Shown one piece after another: positions 45,111 through 57,249 of a DNA stretch of 64,000 nucleotides (position 1 is its first letter; every line of letters begins with the position of its first letter). The position numbers were made by a program, and so were the translations under genes. This stretch comes from Massospora cicadina (lineage: Eukaryota > Entomophthoromycota > Entomophthoromycetes > Entomophthorales > Entomophthoraceae), in NCBI GenBank assembly GCA_022478985.1, contig JAKSZP010012200.1, forward strand, positions 26,030 to 90,029, given 5' to 3'. The notes below the pieces were generated by a model. That model saw nothing but the letters and a program-made list of their open reading frames with translations. It had not been told where the DNA came from and did no database searches.

Positions 45111-45250
45111 ATTATCATTTTTATGTGTCTCACCGCTCGTTTAGGGCGTTTGGTTCATGTTTTAGGCTCACTTTCTTGGTGTTTCTGTTTTGGTAATATC
45201 CATCCTCTAGTCAGCTTACCTCAAATAAATTTAAATTTGTTTTCCCAGTG

Positions 45251-45493
45251 CTAGAATCCTTTAGTGGGGGAACCAAGGAACCTATCTTAGGGAGCTGTCC
45301 ATACAACCTCCCACCCAATGGTATGTGGGAAATGATCCCCACCCCAAACCAAATGCACAAATAACCAGAACAATTTGCCACACTAAAGATCAGATTGAGG
45401 AGTATATTGAAATGGATTAGAACACCAATGAGAATCTTGGTAGACTAAAAACCGGAGTATAAAATTGTTCCACAAAATCAGGTGAATGCTATG
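45251..45493. other. Short spacer, nothing recognised
   Basis: Unique-looking sequence between the target duplication of the ORF1-only element and the 5' LTR of F1. Confidence 0.4.
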
Positions 45494-46323
45494 TGATGCA
45501 ATTTGGCTTAAAAACATTTATTTTATTTTATAATTTATCTTTTATAGTTTATATTTTTATTTAATAGAACTATATTATATATGCAGACAATGAATTAAGT
45601 TAATATGGGTTACCCCTGCCCCACTTCCTTTATTCATGGTAGATTGATACCCATCAATCTGCCATCAGATATTCCACCAGATTCTTGGACTCAAGATCTA
45701 AACATCATACAAATAAAATCATTAATTATAGCCTGACTTCTTGGCGGATTAATTTCTATATGTTTGTCAGCTAAAAATTACAGTTCCACTAAAACCAGTT
45801 CTGCTTCATCAATAAAAAAACAGAATTATATAGCAAATATTTTGTGAGCCACACCACAGAAAAAAAATCTAAAAGATGCCTCTGATGCTGGACAGACTTA
45901 CCAAATCATTAATGAAATTGAACAGATGATTGTCAGTTTTCATAAGGAATGTCCACAGTCTAATAGCAGACCAAAAAGGGGAATCACTAGAAGATTTGGG
46001 AGTGACAGAGAAGGCCAATTCACAGGCTACACCCTCTAGCTCAGGTAAAATTGAAAGGGCGATTATAAGAAAAGGGGCCACAAATACATTGATACCAAGT
46101 TTAATAAGGAGTAAATCTGGTTTGCCATTACGTTGGATCCATCAATGCTGGAAGTAAACAATAATACTACAGTGGATTTGAGGAACATATATTTATTAAA
46201 GGCTTCATTATCCATACAAGTTTTATTTAAATTTGAGGTATAATGTCTTCATACAGTTATACCTAATTAAGTACAAACATTACCTGTGCAAATCTCTCCC
46301 TGTTGCAACTCAAATTTGCAACA
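45494..46323 (+). repeat. F1 5' LTR
   Basis: Starts TGATGCAATTTGG (compare TGTCGCAATTTAG in F2) and ends TTTGCAACA. Aligned with 49051-49853. The ORF 45930-46157 and its antisense lie inside the repeat and have a decayed counterpart in the 3' LTR, so no gene is called. Confidence 0.7.
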
Positions 46324-47760
46324 ATTGATACTTTCTACAGGGAGCACTGTAAATATCCTGTATCCTTTTAAACATATAAAAATACAACCAGCTGAAGACT
46401 TTTGTTAACCTGACCCTGAGCGTATCTTTTATGATGAACTGAAAAATGGGTAGGTTCAGCCAAGCTATAGGCACCTGGCTCTACTTTCCAATGCATTATC
46501 TTCCAACAATCAGCAGGATACATGGGTTGCTAAAATACCTCTATGCCCCCATGCCGCGTTACTGCTTTAATTTACCAGAAGAGGAAGTTTATACCCTTGC
46601 TGGCCTTTATAAGGCACTTGTACAGATCCTAGTCCAACTTCAAGGACTGGAAATCAATCTTTTTGATTCATGTCACATAGAATCCAACCAAAAAGATGAA
46701 CAAGGTGATCAACAATTACAGGCATAATGGCGCCAGTTTACTAGGTTGGTGAAGCAACTATTCCAAAAATTAAAAAGTTCACTTGTATGTGTAAGTAAAA
46801 ATGGCTAGTTTTCATTCCTATGATGATGAGCCTAAAACAGTTAGGAATCAGTTGTAACCAGCTTACCTACTATTCTGCCTACCATATTGACAACAGCAGC
46901 TGTTTCTAGCGCTGACTTGACGTTTGCTACACATCCTGAGACAATGGAAGATGTTTCTAATAATTTACTCTTCCACTGCCCATACTACTTGTTCTAGGGA
47001 TTGGTCCCAGTTTAACCAGGATTTATGGTTTATTAATAATCACTGTTATCCAAATTAATTTACAAAGTTTGCCATAAAAGGTAACATTCACAATTTTATG
47101 CAGCTATTCAAAAATCACCACAGGGAAATTAATTAATCAGACAAACTGGCCACGTTAAAGAACCTTTTGGAACCTGTCAGTCATGAGCTGATAATTCCAA
47201 ATATTTGTTAAGCAGGCATGTCCTACATTAATACTAAACAAAGTATTAACAATTTTGGCGGGGCGGAATTGATGATATAGTGGAAAACTGCTTTCTGTCC
47301 ATCACCTTTAACCCTAGAAAAGAAGTTTTAGCCTTTGATGATCACTTTTACCATAAGGCTCAGGTATTGTATGTGGCCAAGATTCTGAGTCATTATGATG
47401 CTCAGATTTCTTTCTTCCATGCCTGAGAGCATTACAAGCATTATGTTGGGCTTTATAAACAATTATAAACTCTAAAATCACCATAACTGAGGAATGGATT
47501 ATCTTCACCATTGCGCCCTCACTTTTGACACCCCAAATGCAGCATATGTATATAAAAATATAATGCACCAAATACTAAATAGGCTATATATTCAAGTGGC
47601 CAGAGGTGACTTAGTACCCCACCAAAGAGCCAGGTATTCATTATTTAACATGACCATGGGCACTTACGTGGTAAAATATAGGTGGAGTAGAAAAAAGTAT
47701 ATTTTACTTCCACCAAAAATTCAAAAATCCCGCCATAAGAGTAGATGATATTGACAGCCA
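46324..47760 (+). pseudogene. F1 gag-like region
   Basis: Fragments in several frames share text with F2: YxxYDEL/YDEPDY at about 46425 and 59222, LYFPMHYL against MGLLSNAS, and AAYVYKNIMHQILNRLYIQV at about 47538-47597. The latter looks like the end of a retroelement capsid. No zinc knuckle was found. Gag identity is inferred from position between LTR and protease. Confidence 0.5.
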
Positions 47761-48600
47761 AAGCCCACAGCCGGTGCCCACAGTTTCCATTTCAGAAAAG
47801 TTCCACATGTTGCCTCACGAGCAGAACCTCTGATATGATTATAGAAAAAGTTCAAAATGCCTCCATGGCTGTGGGTGACTAATGACTTATTCTCTTACAT
47901 GATCTCAGCAGATATTATTGACACTTTGTCACTTATCAATTTGGATAGTTAAGACAGGCGTACTTATGTTGATATCAGCGTAAACAGTGTTAACATTTTG
48001 GTGATTGTAGACAGCTGCACCAATCAAAATAGTTTCTTCAATTATAATGAAGAAACTTGAGATTTCACCCAATTATGTTCATTGCAAATTATATGGAACC
48101 TCAGGGCCTAATGCCACCACCTCAGTATTAGAATATAACCCCTTATTGCTGAGTTTTGGTATCATGGTGGTGTATGCTCTGACCATCATTTTACCTCATG
48201 ATAACTATGATATACTTAATGGTACCTCTTTTTATGAGAGGTATATGGGCTCTTAGTCAAATTTAAAAGTTTTTACTTTAAATATTAAGTTGACAAATTC
48301 CACTTTTTTAAAAAAGAAACACATGGATAATGATTTTGGCCTTGTGGGCGTGGTTACCAAGAGTTATGCTTAACTAACCAAATTAGATTTTCAGACGCCT
48401 ACTAAGACTATGACACAAAACTCATACAACAATGTCAAGCTTGCTGACCCCTTTTGATAATTTTAAGGATTTTCCTTCTAGTTTGCACCGTATACTTATT
48501 ATTGATGTGTAAAATGTTCCTCACAGCTTTCAAGGAAGAAGAATGTTGAATCTCCCTCCCAACTTAAGCCCAAGCGTCAACCTCCCTCAATTGTGAACGT
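47761..48600 (+). pseudogene. F1 protease-like region
   Basis: Reads YVDISVNSVNILVIVDSCTN and then an open stretch 48047-48256 (KKLEISPNYVHCKLYG). The arrangement beta-strand, D-S-x-x, then KKL is that of a retroviral aspartic protease. At the active site (48010-48021) the expected DSGA reads DSCT; F2 has ESRA at the same place. The fold is likely, the activity lost. Confidence 0.55.
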
Positions 48601-49050
48601 TATGTATAGTGAAGGAATCATACATATTAGATATTGTAAAGGCCGCAACACTTAGATTTGCCCTGGCATATCTAAAGTTAATAGGATTCCACTCTGAGCT
48701 GAACAAAAGTGTACTATTGAACCAGACCAATAAGCCATTTTCAGAACAAATGTTATCTTATAAATTACTAATGGCTTGTAAGGTAAACTCCTCAAACCAC
48801 TCAACTGATTCAAAAAGGAGCTCTTTGCAGCCTCTGGTGCTGTTCACCCTAACTAGAGAGAAAATAATGTGTCCTTTAGAAAAACCTACTTTTATCTGGT
48901 GCACTTCAAAAGGCATCAAATAATTGCATTTGTTTATGTGTTGCCTATCCTATTGGGCTTTTTGTCCTAAGAATTATCCAACCCCCACTCATTTTCATGT
49001 TCAGATGTTTGGGCAAGTGAGGGAAAATGTTGCCTTTTTTGACTCACTAT
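48601..49050 (+). pseudogene. F-family conserved C-terminal region, function unknown
   Basis: Open at 48609-48923. It shares with F2 (61520-61690) a block reading roughly CPLEKPTFI, then KNYPTPTHFHVQMFGQVREN in another frame (F2: KNYTTTTHFFAQICDQVRIN). Conservation across two diverged copies suggests a real protein domain ending the polyprotein. I do not recognise it; it is not an RT or integrase motif. Confidence 0.5.
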
Positions 49051-49853
49051 TTGATGTTATTCTATATTTAATATCTTCTATTTTCTCCTATATCTACTAG
49101 ATCTGTAATTTATAAGTAGACGAAAAATTAGTCCAATAGTTGATCACTCTTGTACTGCCAACTGCGTTTAAAGTAGATCAATTCCCATTAATCTGCCATC
49201 AGATATATCTGCCAGCATCTTGACACAAAATATAAACATTTAGCAAGTTATTCATTTGTTATAATCCTGATTTTTGGCGAATTAATTCCTATCTGTTCAT
49301 CAGCTGAATATTCAGTTCCCTAAAACCATCTACCTCCACTGATAAAAAAATATAAGAATTGATTATCAAATTTGTCATAACACCCCACTGAACAAAACCC
49401 TAAAAGATGCCACTGATGCTGGACAGACATTTACCAAGATGTAACCAACGTTGTACAGATGACCAATAGGTCTCAGAAGGATTGTCCACAGTCTATTAGA
49501 GGACCAAGAAGGAGAATTAGTAGAACATTTGGGAGTGACTGAGAAGGCCAACTCACAGGCTAAGTCCTCTAGCTCAGGTATAAATTAAAAGGGCGATTAT
49601 TGAAAAAAGGGACGCAAATACATTGGTACCAAGTTTCATAAGAAGTATCTATTCTTTGCATCCCACCAGATTATCAGTGCTGAAAGTAACCAATATTAAA
49701 GTGGATTTAAGTCATATATATTTAATAAAGGCTTCATTATCCATAAAACTTTTTTATTGAAACTTGAGGTATACTGTCTTTATAAAATTATACTTGCTAA
49801 AGCGCAAACACTACCTGTGCAAATCTCAACCCTTTGCAACTCAAATTGAAACA
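49051..49853 (+). repeat. F1 3' LTR
   Basis: Partner of 45494-46323, similarity clear from about 49160 on and weaker before. Ends CAAATTGAAACA. Confidence 0.7.
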
Positions 49854-51952
49854 TTCAGACTAATCCAAACAATGATCCCAACCAAGGATGGTAGCAACAA
49901 GCAACCTTACTAGACAAAATAGTCCCTTCACATTGTGGGAGGCGTGGGTGAAAGTGTCATCGATCCTCAATCTAGTAGTCAGAACGGAAGTGATATTTTG
50001 TAGACCAGAACTTTTTGCATCTCTCCCCTTAAAAAATTTACTCCTAGATACTCAGACATCAATGTTGTGTAAACTATGGATGCTATTGTTGGTATTGAAG
50101 TTCTTGCATTGGAAGCCAAGTCTTTTCTGGCACTCTATATGTTTGACATAATAACCCAGACACTAAATACTGTGGTTATGTCAATGGCTAAGATTTGTTT
50201 TATCTGGGTCAGTCAACAGCCAAAAGAAGCTTATACGACCTTATGCACGCCTTCCTGAAATGTGGTTCTGGTTTATGCTAATTAGAGCCATTAAACAAGT
50301 GCACCTCTTTAGGCAGCAGAACTAATCCCCTCCCTTCAAGCGCTCAAGCCTGTAACGTTGTGGTAATGGGACCCACCTCCTGTCTCTCAGATTAGATAGA
50401 CTGGCAGGAGCTTGGAGTTTTGGTTAAAAATGATGGCAAGCCACCCTAACAGGCAACATGGAGGCTTTAGAAGGACAGCAATCGTGGCCCTACTCAACGT
50501 CCTATAAGGAAAGGTGAAAACATGGGCTCACACAGTACTTTTCATGATTTCCACTTAGAGGAGGCCCAATATCTTTCTTCACAATCATCTCATTGATAGT
50601 AGCCACCTAATCATCAATACCACAACTTATTTACTTCTTATTTCAATGACAGGTCCTTGACCCTAACTTAGATGACCATATCAAGGCATTCTCAGCAGCT
50701 TGTTGATCCCTCCAATCCCATAGGATATCACCATTGCCACTTTATGGGACTTTATCACTAAGGGTGAGTTTCCATGCGGCATGGTATTATGAACCTCAAA
50801 CCTTGGTGGGAGCATATAGCCTGTCTCACTAGATTGAGGCTCACCCTGGTTTCAGATGGAATTGAAACCAACCCCACCAAGACCATACCACTGGGCCAAC
50901 AAACCATCCCCATCGACTCACAATGAGGATGTGAATATGATATTGGATGGGAAAGATGTCATCTGACTTTGAAGATGAGTAATTGTACCAGCTGATGACA
51001 GTGCTCCAGTGTTTAGAATATCAAAGAAGAATCACCAAGCTTTTAACCCACATGTGCCATCAGCACTCAATCTTGCCCCCTATGCTCTCACATGTTACTG
51101 TCAAGGTGCTTCCTGACCGCCGCGTAGCCCTGACTCCCCCTAAGGCGGGGATTTGGGCTCTTACTAATATTGATAACAATAATATTGTAGTGTTTGGGGC
51201 AATGACCCTCGTAAATGGTATTCTAATGAATCAGGTACTGACAAATTGACTAAACTATGAGCGGAAGTGGCAAGGGCCGATGTAAATGGTGATCAGGCCA
51301 ATCAAAGGTTGCCAACCTGAAATTAACCAAAATGAGAAATAATGAGGACAACAGCAAAGGGCAGCCCAGCGAATTAGGGGCTGCCAAGCTAAATTATGCC
51401 AAAAGTGGTAATGTCAAGGATCACAGCAATGGGAATCTCAGTGAATCAGGAGCTTCCAAGCTGAATCCGCCGCTAGTCAAGAATAATGAGAGCCATGGCA
51501 AAGGACAGCTCAGCGAACCAGGGGCTGTCAAGCTGGATTATACCAAAAATGGAAGTATTGGAGTTGAGGGGAGCAGGAGTTGAGCAAATCAGTATTTGCT
51601 ACAAAACGTTTATTGTATTTTAATTTAAAAGTTCACAATATGGTCAACACAAAAATGTCAAGCTCTTATTCATCACCAACAAACGAAAGTAAATGCAGAA
51701 AACTTTTTGTAATACCTGGGGCACCTAACAAATGGTCTAGAACGGGCTCAGATGGGAATATCAGAGGCCTAGATTCTCAAAATAGGCCTAAAGAAAGCCT
51801 GCTGTTCATGGACTCTGAAAGAACAAATTCCCCATAGCCCTCACTTCCTAATATAAATAAAACCAGACGAAGTTGTTTAGGACAACTTCATCTTTTAGTA
51901 TAATAAATAAAAACCTTTAAAATCGGAAATTTATTTCTAAAATCTTGAAATC
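49854..51952 (+). other. Decayed retroelement-like region
   Basis: Plus-strand open stretches at 49888-50151, 50983-51249, 51332-51583 and 51580-51837. The piece 51055-51249 reads ILPPMLSHVTVKVLPDRRVA, then VVFGAMTLVNGILMN, similar in pattern to the linker after the protease in some Gypsy elements. That is an inference from pattern only. A hairpin GAAGTTGT-TTAGG-ACAACTTC lies at about 51873-51893, followed by several AATAAA signals, compatible with an element end. There is no firm identity. Confidence 0.4.
51343..51555 (+). repeat. Coding tandem repeat, three units of about 70 bp
   Basis: Within one open frame (51332-51583) three units start near 51343, 51419 and 51488. Each encodes a K/NG-x-L/PSE-x-GA-x-KL pattern (GQPSELGAAKL, GNLSESGASKL, GQLSEPGAVKL). 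A more decayed fourth unit may precede at about 51286. The units differ mostly by substitutions that keep the pattern. Confidence 0.75.
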
Positions 51953-51997
51953 ATTTATTGAGATTTTAGGAACTTTTCTCTCTCATTTCAAACACTT

Positions 51998-52970
51998 TTG
52001 CAACAAATTCAATTCAAGTATAAGGTAAAGTTTATAATCTCATCGAGGAGATTAGTTGGCGCCCAATGGTGGGGAGCAGTTGGGCGAGTAAAGTCAAGGG
52101 CACAGGTGTTGGCCCCGCGTCATCCAAATTTCGCAAATGCCCTGGTGATCCCAGAGGAATTGATAAACTTAATAAAAACCGACAGTTACCATTTCCCCAG
52201 AAAGTTTAGCTTGGCAAGTGCGTTGCAATCAGCACATCAATATGCCGCACTCCCAAACACTTTTGTTGGTGGAACATGGGGTTCATGTTTCTCTGGATGT
52301 TTAGCAAACGGCGCTTTGGGAGATGTTTTGTGGAGATGTAAACAAACATTTCCCAAACGTGGTGTACGTCACACCCCATTCCATGCCACGCAGTTGGCTG
52401 GATCTGGGATTCAAGAGTAAGGATTCAGCGGATGAAGCCGCTAAGGTGCATATAATAGTAGACCTCTCAGATGGTCAGCGGGTTGTCAAAACAAAGCGCA
52501 CTCATTGGACTAAATTCAACCAAATTTTTGTAACTTTTGACTTCCTTCCCACAACAGTCAAGCGCACCATACTTGAGCACCACCTGAAGGCTGGGCTCGC
52601 CATTTATGGCGAAATACAATCCTTCAAAATGCAGTGGTTTACGCTAATGATAAACCCGTGCACAGGTAAAGTGATTGTGGTCCTCACCCCATCCACGGGG
52701 ATAGTGGAGGATTTGACCCAAATCCCACACACCACTTTTGTCAACATCGATGGGCATGACACCCAACCTTTCAGGGTCACTGTGGACAGCGCACCTCCTA
52801 TCTGCACATTCTGTAGCGCTTTCAGCCACAAGGCCCACACCTTCCCCATCAAGGAGGGCATTACGCATCAAGAAATTGTCTCAGATTTAATGGCCAGGGG
52901 AGAAGCCCACTATGAACTGACCCTAGACACCAAGGCAGCCTTCCCATGGGGAGCGGCTGCTACATCCTAG
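51998..52970 (+). pseudogene. LINE-A ORF1
   Basis: Two overlapping open parts (51998-52420, 52323-52970) joined by a frameshift near 52340. The second is 215 codons long. It contains a mixed alpha/beta RNA-binding type region (KFNQIFVTFDFLP, then a long helix) and a zinc-knuckle remnant at about 52803-52850 (CTFCSAFSHKAHTF, where the last Cys is Phe). LINE ORF1 proteins bind element RNA. Spacing to ORF2 is about 0.5 kb. The gene starts upstream of the first usable ATG or near 52040. Confidence 0.75.
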
Positions 52971-53439
52971 TTAAACCAGTGTCCCCGCAAGAGCAGAAGA
53001 AGGTCAAACAGGCCCACAAGGTGGCGGCCAAGACCGTTTCTGCTATCCCACCAGCCCAGCTCCAGGAAGACATTGTGACTTTTGCAGCAGAAGCAGCTCA
53101 TGAATCTCCTGACCAATCAGATTGGTACCCAAGCCTATTGGGCCACCCAAGCCAATTGGACCACCTAAGCTGAGATCCCAATGGGCGAGTCAGTTTCACC
53201 CAACCAATGCACCCAAGCATCAATTGGGACTGAGTTGGTCACCAACAATTCTGCCAATTCTCCACCTTTAAAACGATGTTGCACCACAAATGCACACACC
53301 ACAAAAAACTTGTCCCACAACGGGGAAAATGTGAAGGCAAAAGCAAACATGAACCCAACTGCTAAGATAACCACTTTGACATTTACTCTGTAGCATCACA
53401 TACCTGAGGCGCCAGCAAGCGCCATGAAGAAAAAGAGAA

Positions 53440-54560
53440 GGCTGAAGGGCTCAGGTGCCCTTCCCCTCACACCTAAGGTGCAATGGGGGGTGCCTTTACT
53501 TTAGGGACGTTGAACATCGCTGGACTCAAGGCCTCGCTGTCCCAGGCTAGAAAACTGAGTTTTTTACAAAATAATTTACCTATGGACATCCTGGCCATCC
53601 AGGAAACCCACTGTCCACGTGGTTCAGAGGAAACATGGAAAAACATGCTCCTCACTTCCCTCTCCTTTTGGTCTGAGCACTGTGAGGGTGCTAGTTCATG
53701 TGAACAAAAATTTTAAATTTATTTTCATCAAATTCATTCCTAACTGGCCACGTTCTGGTTGTCACCTTTTTGGGGGATGACAAAGTGCACACTATCGTCA
53801 ACATTTATGCCCTGACCTGTGCACAAGAACGTTGGAGATTTCTCTCATTGGTCAATTTCATTCCATTGCCCCATGACCCTTTTGTCGTTGGAGACATGAA
53901 CTGCTGGTTAAGCCCATTCACAGACCACTGGCCCTCATCAGCTTCACCCCCACAGGGGCACGTAGAACTCCACGTTCTCAAAGCCACCCTAGGGTTGGTC
54001 AATACTTTGCCATGTCATGCTTCGCTATTCAAAAACATGTTGTGCCCCCACGTCCACAATGGATAGTTAAGGTCCATGTCCTGCATCAAACTTATCCTCA
54101 CACCGTTAAAATTTCATGCCCAAATTTCCCATTTTGCCATGATGAAAATTGATTTCTCCGACCACAGGATGGTATCAATTTCCTTCCATTTATCTAACCC
54201 AGCAGCTCAGGCTCCAAAATGGTGCAAACTTCGCCCTGCCAAAATCGCGTCGCCAAGATTTTCCTTATGGGTGGAATCCGTGACCACACCCCCAGAGTTT
54301 GTAGCATCGTTTTGTGCAGATCCAATTTCCACATGGTCTACCTTTAAGGGGAGCACAATACGCCAGGCTCGCCACCTTTTCTATCAATGCTCACGGGCTG
54401 CCTCAGCAGTCATTTTGTGCACTCTGGCAGAGTTGGACCACCTGAAGTCCAACGTCCCAGTTGCGGGCTACAGACAAGCTTGGGGTCACAAGTGGGCAGA
54501 AGTGGCCGCCCGCCTTAACGCTCTAGTGAGGCAACACAAGGATTAGATTTGTGTTTAGTA
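53440..54560 (+). pseudogene. LINE-A ORF2, AP-endonuclease domain
   Basis: An apurinic-like endonuclease that nicks target DNA. Motifs in order: TLNIAGLKA (about 53506), LAIQETHCP (about 53597; the catalytic Glu is present), VVGDMNCWLSPFTDHWP (about 53881-53935) and the closing FSDHRMVS (about 54154; the SDH motif is intact). Stops near 53717 and 54066 break it into three parts. The rest to 54546 is the linker before RT. Confidence 0.85.
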
Positions 54561-55740
54561 CAAAGCTAAACACATAACAATGGGTGACACGTGCTCCGCT
54601 TACTTTTTTAGAAAATTCTTTGCACTGCTCCAGAGCTTGGCCTGCACACAGGTGCGAAGGCAAGACAATTCCATAGCGGATACACCAGCCAAAGTGGCAG
54701 TTGAGATACAAAACTATTACTCTAAACTGTATCGATCTGTACCAATTCAGCCGGCTGATATGGTAAATTTTCTTGATAGTGCGCACATCTGCACCATTTC
54801 CTGTTTCCCGGAGTTGAGAAAATTTGATTACTCAGGATGAACTCTGGTCTGCCATTCTCGGTGCACCGTATAAGAAATGCTCAGGTCCAGATGGCATCCC
54901 ATATGAGTTTTATAAGAAGTATTTCAAAGATTTATCCTCATTGCTGCTTGCCTCCCTTAACCAATGCCTTCTGGAAACGCGTCTCCAACCTGGAGGGCAT
55001 GAGGCCTACACCATTACGTTGTACAAAAAAGGGGATAAGCTGGATTTGGCCAACTGGCGCCTCATTTCTCTCACTAACACTGATACAAAACTTTTTACTA
55101 AAATCATGGCTAACCGTCTAGGGACTGCTGCCTCTGCTCTCATCTCCCCTGATAATTCAGTTTCATACCCAGAAGGTCGATTTGGAACAATATACACACC
55201 GTAGCTAACGTCTGTCAGTCCACGGCCTCTGGATCTCTTGTACATTTAGACCAGCAGAAGGCCTATGATAGAGTCAACTCGGATTAACTCAGAGCCTGCG
55301 TTCACATATTCGCCTACCCCTCACTTCATCAATTGGGTGATGTTAAAAACAGAATCGGCCACAATGGCTGTGCGTGGCCCTGGCTTTCTCACAGATGTAG
55401 TCCGCCCTCAAAGGGGCCTACGCCAAGGGGACCCTCTTGGCCACTCTTGTATAACTTCAGCCTTGACCCACTTCTTCAAAATGTGAATGCCCGCCTTGCT
55501 GGGGTCCATGTGCCAGGCCAAGCCCCTGTCAAGATGTTGGCGTTTGCTAATGATTATGTAATTGAGATGTCTAACAATCATGATGCATGCGCGCTTGAAG
55601 ATACTATCCAGGTTTACTCCAGGGTAAGTAACGCTGCACTCAACGCCTCCAAGACTGAAACCATTCTCCTTGGTCGGTACTAAGCCCGCTGGTCCCCAGC
55701 GCCCTGCTTCCTATCCGCCCCATCAGCTAGCGTACGAGTT
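54561..55740 (+). pseudogene. LINE-A ORF2, reverse transcriptase domain
   Basis: RT motifs: KKCSGPDGIPYEFYK (about 54874), NWRLISLTNTDTKL (about 55050), KAYDRVNSD with the first catalytic Asp (about 55258), then QRGLRQGDPLG (about 55411-55440) and the FADD box at 55543-55554, here FAND (the GAT of the first Asp is AAT). Stops at 55203 and 55283 and frame changes around 55200 and 55450. It is of the L1-like type. The same domain in LINE-B (63864-63875) keeps FADD. Confidence 0.88.
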
Positions 55741-57235
55741 AGCTTGCCTTGGCCACCCCACACCGCCCCGCTTGTGCTCCCCTTTGTTCCAAGTCACACA
55801 GCTGGCCCTGTCCGCCATTTAGGGTGTGGCTGGAGGCTGGCGGGTACGCCTCATTGGTGATGAAAAACCACATACTGGACAATGTGACAAAACGCATAGC
55901 TTCCCTCAGAGTCCGTCAGACCTCCCTTACAGGCAGGGTAATACTAGCCAACTCTATGCTCCTCTCTAAAGTTTGGTTTGGGGCCCACTCCATCGCTTTT
56001 TCCCCTAGTTTCTTCAAGTCACTATATGCACTTCTGCAAGGGTGGCTTTGGTTGGGCTGCCCACCGCCGGTGCACCTGGATGTCATGTTTGGCCCTCGCC
56101 ATCGTGGTGGTATGGACTTGCTCAACTTTGAGGCCCATGCTGCCAAAATCCTTGATACCTGGATCGCTGCCATCACTAACCCTGCAATTTCAACCCAGCA
56201 CTGGTCCCACGTGGCCGGACCAACTTCTCCCATGCCCTGGGCCTCACCAATCCATCCCACCCACACTCTCTGTTAAAGTACCTGGCTTTGCATCCTTCTG
56301 CAGCGGGCCTGCATGGGACGTCGCCCCACTTTAAAAGGATCCTCCTCTCCATGCGGAGCACTGAGTGGAGAATCTGCATTTGTGGGCACACCGCCCAGAG
56401 GGGGCGCCCCTCTCCTTGGTTTACCCAGGAGGTACAGGGTCTTCCCATTCTGAACGGAGTAATACCCATGAGGCCCCATTCCTTGTCCAGGGTGAATTAT
56501 CTGGACATAATGGACATTCTCTACCCCCTTGATACCCAGAAAGACATTTGGAAGTACGCCCATCACCCTCTTCTGCAGCCACATATTCATTCCCATATGT
56601 GGCGCTGCTTGAAATGGGTATACTGTACCGCCAGACGCTCTAACGCTTTGCACTCATCCTGTGTCATGTGCAGCCAGTACGGAATGCTGTTTCACCGCCT
56701 GGAAAAGTGCTCTCCATCTATAGCGATATGGCGTGTAGTGCAACCTCTGCTACGCCAAGATCAGGCAAAGCCCTTCAGTCTGTCTAAGGACATTTTTGAT
56801 TTATCAATGGCCTCCTTTCTTTCACCCTCCCTCTATGCCTTGGTGGTCGCAATCGCCATGTGGACTATCCATAAAATTGTCTTGGATGCCATCTTCAGCT
56901 CCACCCCCACCCTCCAAGAAGCTGTACGCTGGTTCCAGTCACACCTTGTGGGCCACTTCCAAGCGTGGATGTCTGGATACCTCCCACCACGTCGCTGCCA
57001 GTTGGTCTCATCCTGGTTCCCAGTTTGGTTCATTAATTCAGACCCCTTCATACATATGTGCTCAATAGTGGTGACTTCCCCTACACAAGTAACCCCCCTC
57101 CCTGTCTTGGCGTTCCCGCTGGCAACAGGAGATAGCACTAGCTTCTCTGGGTGCCCTCCTTTTATATGGAGTTCCTTTTCTTTGTTTCTTATTGGAAGTG
57201 TCCGTCCCCTGGTCAGCCTTCCCCAAATAAATTGA
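55741..57235 (+). pseudogene. LINE-A ORF2, C-terminal region
   Basis: Contains RHRGGMDLLNFEAHAAKIL (about 56096-56155), conserved in LINE-B as RGGMGLIDFESHA. The last 315 codons (56288-57235) are open and include a Cys-His motif CVMCSQYGMLFHRLEKC (about 56664-56714), the zinc finger typical of L1-type ORF2 ends. The frame runs into the tail and stops at 57235. Minus-strand ORFs here are shadows. Confidence 0.82.
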
Positions 57236-57249
57236 AAATTTATTAAGAT

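Larger units (their letters stand above)
33657..45235 (+). mobile_element. ORF1-only LINE-derived element, copy 2, split by Gypsy-E
   Basis: The left part is 33657-34325 and the right part is 43992-45235. Outer target duplications are TTTGTTTTCCCAGTGC (33641-33656) and the same word with one T fewer (45236-45250). With Gypsy-E removed the element is about 1.91 kb, as in copy 1. It ends in the LINE tail (TCAGCTTACC, then TCAAATAAATTTAAA). Confidence 0.9.
45494..49853 (+). mobile_element. F1: LTR element with gag and protease but no visible RT
   Basis: Direct terminal repeats of about 0.8 kb (45494-46323 and about 49051-49853; shared blocks include AATCTGCCATCAGATAT, AAGATGCC..GATGCTGGACAGAC and CTACCTGTGCAAATCTC) flank 2.7 kb of internal sequence. 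The internal part holds a gag-like region, a protease-like region and a conserved C-terminal stretch, also present in F2. No RT, RNase H or integrase motif was found on either strand. No target duplication was identified. Confidence 0.75.
51965..57237 (+). mobile_element. LINE-A: full-length L1-like non-LTR retrotransposon, decayed
   Basis: 5273 bp with ORF1, then ORF2 with AP endonuclease, RT and C-terminal zinc motif, then the shared tail (GTCCGTCCCCTGGTCAGCC, CCAAATAAATTG). A candidate 12-bp target duplication with one mismatch flanks it: ATTTATTGAGAT (51953-51964) and ATTTATTAAGAT (57238-57249). Many stops and frameshifts. Confidence 0.88.

Noticed and set aside
50983..51249. A host enzyme gene
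   Set aside because: The 88-codon stretch has no start context, sits among stops, and its pattern fits a retroelement protease-RT linker better, though weakly.
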